Source of the DNA: Embleya sp049739465
GTDB lineage: Bacteria; Actinomycetota; Actinomycetes; Streptomycetales; Streptomycetaceae
Length of the DNA: 64,000 nt
NCBI RefSeq assembly: GCF_049739465.1
Contig: NZ_JBMHHY010000037.1
Span: forward strand, 41,935 to 105,934
Direction of reading: 5' to 3'
In this document: one piece after another, positions 1 through 8,724 of the stretch
Position numbering within the stretch: the stretch's first letter is position 1
Layout of the letters: each line of letters opens with the position of its first letter
Program-made: the position numbers and the translations under genes
The notes under the pieces: generated by a model
The model's database searches: none
Seen by the model: the letters and a program-made list of their open reading frames with translations, nothing else
What the model was told of the DNA's origin: nothing

Positions 1-2
1 GG

Positions 3-260
3 CCGCACTCGTGGGTGCGGATCGTCCCCACCCACATCGACGACGGGCCCGAGCACCGGATCACGGTCGCCGATCTTGTTCAGGAGCGGCTGTACGCACT
101 GCCGCGCCGCGACATCGAACACTGCGCCGACGGCCTGCTCGCGGCGCGCACCACACGCGGCCGGCTGCTGCTCGGCCGCCTGGTCGGCGCGCTTGCCGGC
201 CGACCCGAACGGGGAACAGTCACCGAGACGGACATCGAGTACGCCGGGAGGCCGTTGTGA
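3..260 (+). CDS. 3' end of an unidentified gene (partial)
   Basis: This reading frame is open from the left edge and ends in a TGA that overlaps the GTG start of the next gene by 4 bases (GTGA), so the two are translationally coupled. About 85 residues are visible. They are rich in Leu, Arg and Ala, predicted mostly helical, with no recognisable motif. Because it is coupled to the DUF692/MNIO and radical SAM genes, it probably belongs to the same peptide-modification cluster. I do not recognise the family and the start lies outside the window. Confidence 0.6.
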   Translation, partial: PHSWVRIVPTHIDDGPEHRITVADLVQERLYALPRRDIEHCADGLLAARTTRGRLLLGRLVGALAGRPERGTVTETDIEYAGRPL

Positions 261-2143
261 CCGCAGCGTCCGCCACCGTGACCAGGCTGGGCCTCGGCCT
301 GGTCATGGACATGCCGTGGAGTGGAGGCACCCTGGGCAACCGGGGCATCGGGTTCGTCGAGACGCCCGACGGGGGTGACATCTCACCGCGCGTACGTGCG
401 TTCCTGCGGCGCCACGGCGACGAATTCGCCTACGCCTGCCCATCGTTCCAACCACGCTCACGGGCCGCCGTACGCCTGGCCGACTACGCGCACGCCTACG
501 ACCGCTTCTATGGCGAACTGCCCGCCGGGACCCTTCGGGCGCTGCACCAGACCGAGTTGAACATGGGCTCGCCCGAGCGCTACGACCGCGGCCCGGCAAT
601 CGAGTTCACCAACGAGCTGGCCGCCCGGCACGACCTCGCCTGGGTCGTCGAGGACCTCGGGATCTGGAGCCTGCGCGGCTGCCCGCTGCCGTATCCGCTG
701 CCGCCGCCGCTGACCGAACGTGGCCTGGAGATCGCCACCCGGAATACCGCGGACACGGCCCGCCGCCTGGTCCCCCCGCTGCACGTCGAGTTCCCCGGGT
801 TCACCGAGGGCGGGTCCTTCTACCTCGGCGGGGTCGACGCGTTCGAGTACTTCGCCAGGCTGGCCGAGGACGCCGATGTGTGGGTGACCCTCGATGTCGG
901 CCACCTGCTCAGCTACCAGTGGTTGCGGGGCCGTACCGGGCGCAACATGCTCGACGGGATCGACGCGCTACCCCTGGAGCGTTGCCGCGAACTGCACCTG
1001 TCCGGCTGCCAGATCGTCGGTGGCAAGTTCCGCGACCTGCATCACGGCGTGCTTCTGGACGAGCAACTGGAGCTCACCGAGTATCTGTTGGCGCGTTGCC
1101 CGAATCTGCTCGGGGTCAGCTACGAGGACCCGATGTACCGGGAGGACGGCCGGCTGGTCGAACGGTCCCGGCGCAACTACGAGCGGCTGCGCGATGTGGC
1201 GGGCGGATGGCGGCGGGGGGAGGTGGACCTCGTCGGTACGACGGCAACCGCCGCGTCCGGGGAGTCGGCGCGCGAGGCGCCGTCCGGCTGGGCCGCACGC
1301 CGGGAAGTCCTGGGCGGCCGGGCCGCGCGCCATGAAGCGCCGGACGGCCGGGCCGCGCGCCGCGAAGCCCTGGACGGCCGGGTCGCACCCCGCGAAGCGC
1401 TGGACGGCGAGCAACTCGCCGACCTGCTCATGCGACTCCTGCTCGAACCCGACCTGCGGGCCCGGCTCGCCACCGAGGGCGCCGCCGAAGTGGCCACGAA
1501 CGCGGGCGAGGCGGAGTGTCTGGAGACCGTCGCGCTCGACGAACTGGACGCTGCCGCACGGCGGTTCCGGTCGCGAATCTGGCGGCTCGGTCATGAGGGC
1601 GGGCTCACCGGCACGTTCCCGCGCAGCCTGCGCACACTCGGCGAGGCGGGCCATGCCGACGCCGGCCTGCTGAACGGGTTCCTGGCCTCCCCACACTTCG
1701 CCGAGTTTCGGCTGATCCCCTATCACGGGCCCGGCCTGTCGGTGGAGGAGGCGTTCGCCCGGTTCCTGCTCGACCTGCCGGACGTGGCGGCCCGCGCCGC
1801 CCTGCGCGAAACCGTGGGCCACGAACTGATGTTGTCCCTGTTCACCGCGCTGTGCCACGAGCAGCCGCTCTCGTTTGTGATCGGGGCCGAGGGCGTGATC
1901 CGGACCGACCACGGCCACGCGGCGCTGCGCCGGTACGCGCCGACATCCATCGTGGGATGGGACGCGGGCGCGGCCGTCCCGGCGGTGGACGCGGGGGAGG
2001 CCGTGCCGTACGCGTACTTCGCCACGCCCGCCGGGCTCGCGCACGGTGCGATCTCCGCGCGGGTGGCGGCGGCGTTCGAGGCCACCTCGACACCTGCGGG
2101 CGAGGCCGCCCGGGCCGCGCTGAGCCAGCGCGGGATGTGGTGA
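257..2143 (+). CDS. DUF692/MNIO-type multinuclear non-heme iron enzyme with a long C-terminal extension
   Basis: A 628-residue protein. Residues 1-320 match the TIM-barrel DUF692 family (MNIO, multinuclear non-heme iron-dependent oxidases), which modify Cys or other residues of ribosomal peptides. Likely metal ligands are visible in family-like contexts: E132 (VEDLGIW), E178 (HVEFPGF), D213 and H216 (LDVGHLL), H247 (LHLSGC) and H262/H263 (DLHHG). Family members are usually about 280-300 residues. Here a linker with about four repeats of GRAARREALD type (residues ~345-385) leads into a ~240-residue C-terminal part that I do not recognise. Its first half is helical and resembles the short helical modules found beside peptide-modifying enzymes. 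GTG at 257 is chosen because it overlaps the upstream stop. The gene is coupled by GTGA to the radical SAM gene downstream. DUF692 membership is fairly secure; substrate and C-terminal role are unknown. Confidence 0.8.
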   Translation: MTAASATVTRLGLGLVMDMPWSGGTLGNRGIGFVETPDGGDISPRVRAFLRRHGDEFAYACPSFQPRSRAAVRLADYAHAYDRFYGELPAGTLRALHQTELNMGSPERYDRGPAIEFTNELAARHDLAWVVEDLGIWSLRGCPLPYPLPPPLTERGLEIATRNTADTARRLVPPLHVEFPGFTEGGSFYLGGVDAFEYFARLAEDADVWVTLDVGHLLSYQWLRGRTGRNMLDGIDALPLERCRELHLSGCQIVGGKFRDLHHGVLLDEQLELTEYLLARCPNLLGVSYEDPMYREDGRLVERSRRNYERLRDVAGGWRRGEVDLVGTTATAASGESAREAPSGWAARREVLGGRAARHEAPDGRAARREALDGRVAPREALDGEQLADLLMRLLLEPDLRARLATEGAAEVATNAGEAECLETVALDELDAAARRFRSRIWRLGHEGGLTGTFPRSLRTLGEAGHADAGLLNGFLASPHFAEFRLIPYHGPGLSVEEAFARFLLDLPDVAARAALRETVGHELMLSLFTALCHEQPLSFVIGAEGVIRTDHGHAALRRYAPTSIVGWDAGAAVPAVDAGEAVPYAYFATPAGLAHGAISARVAAAFEATSTPAGEAARAALSQRGMW

Positions 2144-4092
2144 CCGGCGTGCGGGTCGTGCTGGTGGACATGCCGTGGTCGTCGATCGACATGCCGTCGT
2201 TGGCGCTCGGCATCCTGCGGCGCCGGGTGCTCGACGTTTTCCCCGACGCGGACGTCCGGGTCGTGCACGCCAACCTGGACTATGTCGACTGGTTGGTGGA
2301 CCGTACCGGCTTCACCTCCGAGGAGTACGAGTTCTGCGCCAACTCCTACTTCTCCGGGCTCAGCGAATGGATCTTCTCGGCCGCGTTGAACGACCGCCCG
2401 CGCTGGCAGGTTCCGGAGTTCACCGCGCGCCTGGCCGGCCGGGTGCCCGCCGGCATGACCGACCGGGCGCGCGAACTGCACGAACTGGCCCCGCTGTTCG
2501 TGCGCGAGACGGCGGAGCGGATCGTTGCCGCGGCGCCGGACGTGGTCGGCTTCACCACGACGTTCGCGCAGAACGCCGCGACGCTGGCCGCGGCGCGGGT
2601 GGTCAAGGAACTGGACCCGCGTGTGCTCACCGTGTTCGGCGGTGCCAACTGCGACGGGCCGCAGGGCGCGGCGCTGCACCGGAACTTCCCGTACGTGGAC
2701 GTCGTCGTGCGCGGCGAAGGGGAGGCCGCCTTCCCGCAGTTGCTCGCGGCCACCCTGGGCGGTATCCGGGACGAGGCCGCGTTGGCCGGCATCGCGGGGC
2801 TGTGCTGGCGTACGTCGCACGGGGAGTGTGTGGTGAACCCGATGGACGCCGCGCCATTGCCGCCGGGGGCGCTGGTGCCGCCCGACTTCGGCGACTACTT
2901 CGAACGGCACGCGCGGTCCGCCGCGGGCTCCTGGGTCGAGCCGCGGCTGGTCCTGGAGAGTTCGCGCGGATGCTGGTGGGGAGCAAAGCACCACTGCACG
3001 TTCTGTGGGCTCAACGGCTCGTTCATGGAGTTCCGCAGCAAGGAAGCAGGGCGATTCGTCGAGGAGTTGCTGGCCCTGGTCGAACGGCATCGCATCCTCG
3101 ACATCTGGATCACCGACAACATCATGGACATGGCCTACCTCGGCTCGGTGGCGCCGCGCCTCGCGGAGTCCGGGTACGACCTGCGGATCGGCTACGAGAT
3201 CAAGTCGAACCTGCGTCGAGATCAGCTGGAAGTCCTGCACGCGGCCGGGATCACCCATGTACAGCCCGGGATCGAGAACCTGAGCAGTCGGGTGTTGCGG
3301 CTGATGGACAAGGGCGTGACGGCCTGTCAGAACGTCCGACTGCTGCGCGACGCGGAGGCGATCGGAACCGAAGTGAGCTGGAACTATCTCTATGGTTTTC
3401 CCGGCGAGCTCGACGACGACTACCACGACGTTGTCAACCAACTTCCCGCGCTGCACCACCTGATGCCACCGGCCGGGGCCACCCGGGTGAAGGTCGAACG
3501 GTTCAGCCCGTACTTCGATCGGCCGGAACTCGGGTTCGGCGAACCCCGACCGGCCGCGCACTATCGATACATCTACGACCTGCCCGAGGCGGAACTGGCC
3601 GACCTGGTCTACATCTTCGACTCCCCTCGGCGCGGCATCACGGACGCCTGCCTGGACCGGCTGCGGCCGGCAATCGCGAACTGGGCGGACGACTATCCGC
3701 GTTGTCGGCTCACCCACTGGGACCTGGGCGAGCACATCGTGCTGGTCGACACCCGTCCCGGCTTCGACTGGCACCTGCTCGACGTCGTCGACCCGATCGA
3801 GGTGAGCGTGTTCCGGCTGCTGGATACGCCGCACAGCCCGGCGGCGCTGCTGCGCAAGGTCGCGGCCCGGCACGACGGGGTCACCGAGGCGTGGATCGGC
3901 GAACTGCTGGCGCGGTGGCGGGCGTTGGGGGTGGTCTTCGCCGAGGGGGGTCAGGTGGTGCAGGTCGCGCCGACCGGGGCCGACCGGGAGGTGGCGCGGC
4001 GGGGCGAGCCGCTGGTGGGTGCGCCGATGGTGGTTCCGGCGGTGGTGCCGGTGGCGACGTCGGTGGTCGCGGAGCGTGCCGATGAGCGGTGA
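2140..4092 (+). CDS. B12-binding-type radical SAM enzyme, RiPP maturation radical SAM protein 1 type
   Basis: A 650-residue protein. Residues ~90-230 form a cobalamin-binding-like Rossmann segment (VVGFTTTFAQN, VFGGANCDG, VRGEGEAAFPQL). The radical SAM core follows, with cluster cysteines C278, C286 and C289 in the unusual spacing CX7CX2C (CWWGAKHHCTFC), which marks the bacteriocin/RiPP maturation radical SAM protein 1 family (TIGR03975 type). Such enzymes use SAM and a [4Fe-4S] cluster, often with B12, to alter peptide precursors, for example by C-methylation. The C-terminal ~60 residues are Val/Ala-rich and low in complexity. The GTG at 2140 overlaps the MNIO stop, and the gene end overlaps the DUF5825-like start. 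No precursor peptide lies in the window; it is presumably upstream of position 1. Confidence 0.88.
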   Translation: MTGVRVVLVDMPWSSIDMPSLALGILRRRVLDVFPDADVRVVHANLDYVDWLVDRTGFTSEEYEFCANSYFSGLSEWIFSAALNDRPRWQVPEFTARLAGRVPAGMTDRARELHELAPLFVRETAERIVAAAPDVVGFTTTFAQNAATLAAARVVKELDPRVLTVFGGANCDGPQGAALHRNFPYVDVVVRGEGEAAFPQLLAATLGGIRDEAALAGIAGLCWRTSHGECVVNPMDAAPLPPGALVPPDFGDYFERHARSAAGSWVEPRLVLESSRGCWWGAKHHCTFCGLNGSFMEFRSKEAGRFVEELLALVERHRILDIWITDNIMDMAYLGSVAPRLAESGYDLRIGYEIKSNLRRDQLEVLHAAGITHVQPGIENLSSRVLRLMDKGVTACQNVRLLRDAEAIGTEVSWNYLYGFPGELDDDYHDVVNQLPALHHLMPPAGATRVKVERFSPYFDRPELGFGEPRPAAHYRYIYDLPEAELADLVYIFDSPRRGITDACLDRLRPAIANWADDYPRCRLTHWDLGEHIVLVDTRPGFDWHLLDVVDPIEVSVFRLLDTPHSPAALLRKVAARHDGVTEAWIGELLARWRALGVVFAEGGQVVQVAPTGADREVARRGEPLVGAPMVVPAVVPVATSVVAERADER

Positions 4093-4747
4093 GCCGTCGG
4101 TGCGGTTGGGCCTGTGGCGCGACGGTGATCCGGCGGCGATGCGGGTCCCGGGGATGTACGTCGGCGAGGTCGACGTGGTCGGCGATCCGCTCGATGCGGT
4201 GGCGCGGGTTGCGGCGGATGGTGTGCGGTTCGTGCGGGTGGATGGTGTGGTCGACCTGGCCGAGGTCGGGGACGATGGCCGGGCGGCGGTGGCGGGTCTT
4301 GTGGTCGTGCGGGAGCTGACGAGCCACGGGATTGGCGTCGACTGGACGCTTCGGGCGCCTGCGGGGGGCTGGGACTGGCGAGCACTCGGCCACCTGTATC
4401 CACCGACGGCCGTGGTCGGGGACGGCGGGGACGGCCATGACGGCCGGGGCGACGGCGGTGCCGCGAGTGCGTGGCGGGCCGGGTTTCTGCCCGCGAAGTG
4501 TGGCTACCGGCATGGTCCCGGATTCATCGAGGTGCGGGACCAGCGCGGGGGCTCGTTGCGGCGGCTGGTGATCCGGAACCCCCGGTACGACCAGGTCATT
4601 TCGCCGCTGTTGCGGGGGGTCGCGGTGACGGACCTGGCCGAGGCGGTGACGGAACGCTACCGGGCGGCGGGGCTGTTGCACCGGGTGGGCTCGTTCGTGT
4701 GGTGGACGCCGTATCGGGTCCGAGGTGGGCTCCCGAGGGGGGCGTAG
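4082..4747 (+). CDS. DUF5825-like protein, partner of the radical SAM enzyme
   Basis: A 221-residue protein starting at ATG 4082, inside the last codons of the radical SAM gene, so the two are co-translated. It opens with a LWRDGDPAAMRVPGMYVG segment and contains alternating beta/alpha stretches, including VDWTLRAPAG and a region ending FIEVRDQRG. It is compact and soluble-looking, without signal peptide or membrane segment. I associate it with DUF5825, a family that travels with radical SAM protein 1 genes in actinomycetes; this assignment is from memory and not from a search. Its biochemical role is unknown; it may be a recognition or accessory subunit. It is the last gene of the cluster, followed by a repeat and a gene remnant. 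Confidence 0.65.
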   Translation: MSGEPSVRLGLWRDGDPAAMRVPGMYVGEVDVVGDPLDAVARVAADGVRFVRVDGVVDLAEVGDDGRAAVAGLVVVRELTSHGIGVDWTLRAPAGGWDWRALGHLYPPTAVVGDGGDGHDGRGDGGAASAWRAGFLPAKCGYRHGPGFIEVRDQRGGSLRRLVIRNPRYDQVISPLLRGVAVTDLAEAVTERYRAAGLLHRVGSFVWWTPYRVRGGLPRGA

Positions 4748-4753
4748 GCGGCC

Positions 4754-4816
4754 GTTGCACTTGGCTTGGGAGGGTGTACCCGCCCGCTCCACCCGTTGCC
4801 TTCGCCTCGATGGCTG
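4754..4816 (+). repeat. 63-bp direct repeat, copy 1
   Basis: This 63-bp stretch, starting GTTGCACTTGGCT and ending CTCGATGGCTG, recurs at 8228-8290 in the same orientation with about 4 mismatches. The two copies bracket the whole membrane protein - kinase - regulator operon and a gene fragment, about 3.47 kb apart. Confidence 0.85.
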
Positions 4817-4869
4817 GGGTTTGGCGGCAGCGGGGTGGCCCGGTCTGGCCTTGTGTCCTTTGTGGTAGC

Positions 4870-5148
4870 GGCGGTTCGGCCGAGGCCCGACCGTTCGAGG
4901 TGATCAAGCGGCCGGACGGCGGAATCCTGTTCAAGATCGCCGAGTTCCGCGACCCGAAGGCCCTGGAACAACGATTTCGGGACCTGGGGTTGCGGGCGGT
5001 GGTCGACTACGTGCCGTATGGCAAGAAGTGCGCACCGGGGCGGTTCACCGAGTCCCCGATCCCGCAGGACGACCTGAACGCGATCTATCACTCGCTCCCT
5101 GGGCCGACGGATCGGTTGTTGACGGACGAGGAGGTTGTGACGCCGCAG
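4870..5148 (+). pseudogene. Remnant of a secreted/membrane hypothetical protein
   Basis: The frame reads as convincing protein for about 90 residues (EVIKRPDGGILFKIAEF, LRAVVDYVPYGKKC, PTDRLLTDEE). The pattern of 'rPDG.i...i.efrDp..L...l..lGl.a.VdYvPyGkkC' recalls extracytoplasmic domains of actinomycete hypothetical proteins encoded beside ECF or two-component regulators. No credible start or stop exists. The upstream part is replaced by the 63-bp repeat, and the downstream part runs antisense into the regulator gene. Both ends therefore look cut. The family assignment is from memory. Confidence 0.5.
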
Positions 5149-5149
5149 G

Positions 5150-5836
5150 TCATCCCCGCCCCGCTCCGCCCGCCGTGGCGAAGCCACTCTCGTAGGCGGC
5201 GATCACCGCCTGGGTGCGGTCGCGTACGCCCAACTTGCCCAGTACGCGTGCCACATGCGTCTTGACCGTCTCCAGGCCCAGGCCGGTTCGGGCCGCGATT
5301 TCGGGGTTGGACAGGCCGAACGTGATCAGGCGGAGGACTTCTCGCTCGCGGTCGGTGAGGCGGGCCAGTCGGGTTTCCAACTCGGTGTTCGCGGCTCGGG
5401 CCGACGAGCGGCTCAGGGCCAGGTCGCGGATGGCGGACGGGTAGAGGAGCGAGTCGCCGCGCGCCACGGTACGGATCGCGTGCAGCATTTCGTCGGTCCT
5501 CGCCCGCTTCAGGAGGAATCCGTGGGCGCCGGCGCGTAGCGCGTCGTAGATGTATTCGTCGTTTTCGAAGGTGGTTGCGACGAGGATTCGCGGCGGCGGG
5601 TTCGGGGCCTCGCGGAGGATTCGGGCGGTGGCTTCGATGCCGTTCAGGTCGGGCATGCGGACGTCCATCAGGATCAGGTCGGGGCGCAGTTCGAGGGCGC
5701 CGGCCACCGCCTCCGTGCCGGTGGCGGCCTCGCCGATCACCGTCAGGTCGGGTTCGGCGGCGACGATCGCGTGCAGGCCGGCGCGGACCAGGCTTTCGTC
5801 GTCGGCGATCAGGACGCGTACAGGGTCGGCGTTCAC
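5150..5836 (-). CDS. LuxR/NarL-type response regulator
   Basis: A 228-residue regulator. The receiver domain (residues 5-125) shows the acidic pocket D12/D13, the phospho-acceptor D58 in LILMDVRMPD, and a conserved Lys near LLKRARTDE. A NarL-type helix-turn-helix fills residues ~160-222 (LTDREREVLRLI, LSNPEIAARTGLGLETVKTHVARVLGKLGV). GTG at 5836 overlaps the kinase stop by 4 bases (GTGA) and is preferred over upstream in-frame starts that lie inside the kinase. It is the third gene of a coupled operon with the histidine kinase and a membrane protein. Targets are unknown; autoregulation or control of the neighbouring membrane protein would be typical. Confidence 0.93.
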   Translation of the reverse strand: MNADPVRVLIADDESLVRAGLHAIVAAEPDLTVIGEAATGTEAVAGALELRPDLILMDVRMPDLNGIEATARILREAPNPPPRILVATTFENDEYIYDALRAGAHGFLLKRARTDEMLHAIRTVARGDSLLYPSAIRDLALSRSSARAANTELETRLARLTDREREVLRLITFGLSNPEIAARTGLGLETVKTHVARVLGKLGVRDRTQAVIAAYESGFATAGGAGRG

Positions 5837-7077
5837 GAGTGTCCTTCCAGGGGGATGCGTGCGCTCAGCTGCCACCATCCGTCGCGTGGGCCGGCGGTGA
5901 AGGTGCCGCGCAGTACGGCGATTCGTTCGGCGGCGCCGCGCAGGCCGCGTCCGCCATCGGGTCGGGTGGGTCGTGCCGCGGGCGCGGGGTTGGCCAGGTC
6001 GATGGCCAACTCGTGGTCGACCACCGAGACTTGCAGGCGGATCGGGACCTCGCCGGCGTGCCGGAGGGCGTTGCTCAGGCCCTCTTGGATGATTCGGTAC
6101 GCCTCGCGGGAGACGAGGAGGGGCAGGGCGGACATCCCGCCCGACAGGTCGAGTTCGACGTCCGCGCCGGCGGCTCGGGTACGCGCGACCAGGTCGGTCA
6201 GGTCGGCCAGGGAGGGGGTCGGGGCGGCACTGTCGGGGTCCGACTCCTCGCGCAACAGGCCGAGTACGTGGTCGAGTTCGGCGACGGCGTTGCGGGCGGT
6301 GTCCTCGATGGCGGCCAACGCCTGTGCGGCGAACGCCGGATCACGTTCGAGGAGGCGGCCGGCGGCGGCTGCCTGGATGCCCACCGCGCTGAGCGCGTGG
6401 CCGACCGAATCGTGCAGGTCGCGGGCTATTCGGGCGCGTTCGGCCAGGCGTTCGGCGCGTTGTTCGGCGAGGGCGAGGCGGTCGACGGGAGTTGGGCCGA
6501 GGAGGGTCGGGGCGAGCCGGGCCAACCAGGCGCCGGCCGCGGCGGATACCGGCGGCGGGAGCAGGATCAGGGCCAGGCCGAGGGGCAGCCAGGCGAGCGG
6601 GGCGGATTGGGCGGGCGCGGACCACGGGAGGCCGGCGGCGAGTGTCCGGGTCAGCGGCATGGCGATCAGCACCAGGCCGGCGGGCGGTGCGGCCAGGGAG
6701 ATGCCGGCGACGATACCGCCGAGGAACGCATGCAGGGTGAACCACGCGGAGGCTCGGCGGCGGGCGGCCGGGCTGGTCGCGGGGGCGCTGAGCACCTCGC
6801 CGTCGGCGGCGCACAGGACGCGTGCGGCGCTGCCCTCGAGGGTGCGGACGAGGGGGACCAGGCCGGCCAGGGCGACGAACGGCAGGGCGACGATCAGGGC
6901 GAGGACCTGGATCGTGTACGCGGAGCCCGGCGTATCGCGCAGCGGCCCGATGGTGGCGAGTACGGTGACCGCGGTGAGCTGGAAGGGCATCAACAGGGCG
7001 CCCCCGAGGACCAGATGCACCCAGCGCAGGCGCGCCCGCCGACCGAGCAGCGGGCGCGCGAGGCGACGGACGGTCAT
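5833..7077 (-). CDS. NarL-type sensor histidine kinase (HisKA_3)
   Basis: A 414-residue kinase. The N-terminal ~200 residues hold about six hydrophobic segments with short loops, so the sensor is mostly within the membrane. The dimerisation/phosphoacceptor domain has H222 in ARIARDLHDSVGHALS. The ATPase domain shows the N-box-like EAYRIIQEGLSNALRHA and the G-box GGRGLRGAAERI. ATG at 7077 overlaps the stop of the preceding membrane protein gene (ATGA), and the gene ends overlapping the regulator start. The signal is not evident from sequence. Strong coupling implies the kinase, regulator and upstream membrane protein act together. Confidence 0.92.
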   Translation of the reverse strand: MTVRRLARPLLGRRARLRWVHLVLGGALLMPFQLTAVTVLATIGPLRDTPGSAYTIQVLALIVALPFVALAGLVPLVRTLEGSAARVLCAADGEVLSAPATSPAARRRASAWFTLHAFLGGIVAGISLAAPPAGLVLIAMPLTRTLAAGLPWSAPAQSAPLAWLPLGLALILLPPPVSAAAGAWLARLAPTLLGPTPVDRLALAEQRAERLAERARIARDLHDSVGHALSAVGIQAAAAGRLLERDPAFAAQALAAIEDTARNAVAELDHVLGLLREESDPDSAAPTPSLADLTDLVARTRAAGADVELDLSGGMSALPLLVSREAYRIIQEGLSNALRHAGEVPIRLQVSVVDHELAIDLANPAPAARPTRPDGGRGLRGAAERIAVLRGTFTAGPRDGWWQLSARIPLEGHS

Positions 7078-8126
7078 CCGACGGGGTGGGGTGCGTGGCC
7101 GTGGGCCACGTGCTCGGCGTGCTCGGCGTGCTTGGCGTGTGTGGTGTGGCGGGAGTATTCGGTCAGGAAGAACCAACCGATGGTCAATACCAGGACGCCG
7201 GTGATCATTTCGGCAGTGTAGACAGTGTGGAGCAGCGGGGATGTGCGCTTCGCCGCCGCACTGCCGGACGGCGCCGCGGCGGTCGCCAGGGCCAGCCAGC
7301 CGCCCCAGCCGAAGGAGCTGCCGGCGCCGAACCAGACCATCGCGAGCGGGCCGCGCACCCGGGCGCCGCCGAGTCGGTGGACGAGGATGATCAGGCCCGC
7401 CGCGCCGATCAGGGCGAGGCTGCCCTGAACACCGTCCAACCAACGGCCGGACGCGTTGCGGTCGCCGATCCAACGGTCGCTCATGCCGAGGTCGGCGCCC
7501 AGGCCCCAGGCGAGCCGCAGTACGCCCGAGAAGGCGAGCAGCACGGCGGCGGCCGTACCGAGGAAGCGCTGGGCGTCGCGGGTGCCGGCGGGGTCGGGGA
7601 GAGTCCGGACGCGGGTGTGCAGGAGGGTCGGCCAGCGGTCGTTGGCGTACAGGACGAAGGCGCCGAGCAGTACCGCGCCCTCGACGATGAAGCCGCCGTA
7701 GACGATGGCGTAAACCCACGGCTGTAGGAAGTCGTCGCCCGTGAAGGGGTTGGTGGTCGCGCCGACCACCGCGCTGAGCAGGTTGAGCGGGACGGCGGTC
7801 ATGATCACCGCGAGCAGCCCGGACGCGACCCACAGCGGGAGCAGGATCAGCCACGCGCGGACCCGGGCCCCGCCGGGGCGGGCCAGGGTGTACGCGATCA
7901 GCGCGGCGATGCCGTCCATCCCGAAGGTGAGGGCGTTGGCGGCGATCCATTTCCCGCGACTGAGGTCGTCGGGGTGGACGACGCCGACGTTCACGCCGAA
8001 CACCCAGAGCAGCTTGAGCGTCAGGTAGGGAGAGCAGGCCACGATCGCGATCCAGGCGAGGCGGCGACGGAGGGCGAGTCGGGTCGGGGCCGGCGGGGTC
8101 GGGTCTGCGTTCTCCGTGGTTTCCAT
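7074..8126 (-). CDS. Polytopic membrane protein with His-rich tail, first gene of the two-component operon
   Basis: A 350-residue protein with about eight hydrophobic segments (for example WIAIVACSPYLTLKLLWVFG, ALIGAAGLIILVHRL, ITGVLVLTIGWFFL). The last ~25 residues carry repeated His (SRHTTHAKHAEHAEHVAHGHAPH), a possible cytoplasmic or extracellular metal-binding tail. I do not recognise the family with certainty; it looks like the multi-span hypothetical proteins that accompany NarL-type two-component systems in Streptomyces. The start at ATG 8126 gives a charged N-terminus before the first membrane span. It may be a sensory accessory of the kinase encoded next to it. Confidence 0.75.
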   Translation of the reverse strand: METTENADPTPPAPTRLALRRRLAWIAIVACSPYLTLKLLWVFGVNVGVVHPDDLSRGKWIAANALTFGMDGIAALIAYTLARPGGARVRAWLILLPLWVASGLLAVIMTAVPLNLLSAVVGATTNPFTGDDFLQPWVYAIVYGGFIVEGAVLLGAFVLYANDRWPTLLHTRVRTLPDPAGTRDAQRFLGTAAAVLLAFSGVLRLAWGLGADLGMSDRWIGDRNASGRWLDGVQGSLALIGAAGLIILVHRLGGARVRGPLAMVWFGAGSSFGWGGWLALATAAAPSGSAAAKRTSPLLHTVYTAEMITGVLVLTIGWFFLTEYSRHTTHAKHAEHAEHVAHGHAPHPVG

Positions 8127-8724
8127 GGCCACAACCTTCGCGGGGCGAGGGTGGCGTGCGCGTCGTCGTGGACGCTGATGTGGGTCCCTCGGATGGGGGA
8201 TGGGCGGGTCACCCGGCGTGCGTGTGCGTTGCACTTGGCTCGGCAGGGTGTACCCGCCCGCTCCACCCGTTGCGTTCACCTCGATGGCTGCGGGTTCACG
8301 GGCTCGTGGGTGGCCTGGTCAGGCCCGCCGGCACCCGGCGTGGCCGCGCGCTTTGTTTGCGATCGGGGTCCGTGGATCGGATGCGCCGCCGACTCGGCCG
8401 ACCCGCTTCGCCTGTGGCCTACGCCCTGCGGCACGGTTGCGGGTCCGGCCCCCGCCGACTCGCTTTGCTCGCGGCCCGGCCCTGGGCTCTGTCTCTGTGT
8501 AACAGCCCCGCTGCGGTTTTGGGTCCGGCTCGCGGCGTGAAATGGGCCGGGTCGGCCGGCCCGCCTTCCGACTCGGCCCCGCCGCACTCCTTGAGGCTGC
8601 TGCGAATTCGGCTGTTTCCCGGCGTGTCAGCGTCCACGACTTCATCGATGACCGGAGATCGACGAGCGCGGCGAGGAGAGCGGCGGAGCCGCCTTCCGAA
8701 ATCTCGCATGGCAGGATTGCGCCG
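8127..8724. other. Intergenic region between the two-component operon and steA
   Basis: About 600 bp without a supported gene. It holds the second 63-bp repeat (8228-8290) and must contain divergent promoters for the minus-strand operon and for steA, but I see no convincing -10/-35 pair. The frame of steA stays open upstream to about 8542, but that extension is Arg/Ala-rich and has no family resemblance. Confidence 0.5.
8228..8290 (+). repeat. 63-bp direct repeat, copy 2
   Basis: Second copy of the repeat at 4754-4816, same orientation, about 4 differences. It lies roughly 100 bp upstream of the membrane protein start, so it may also contribute regulatory sequence to that operon. Confidence 0.85.
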
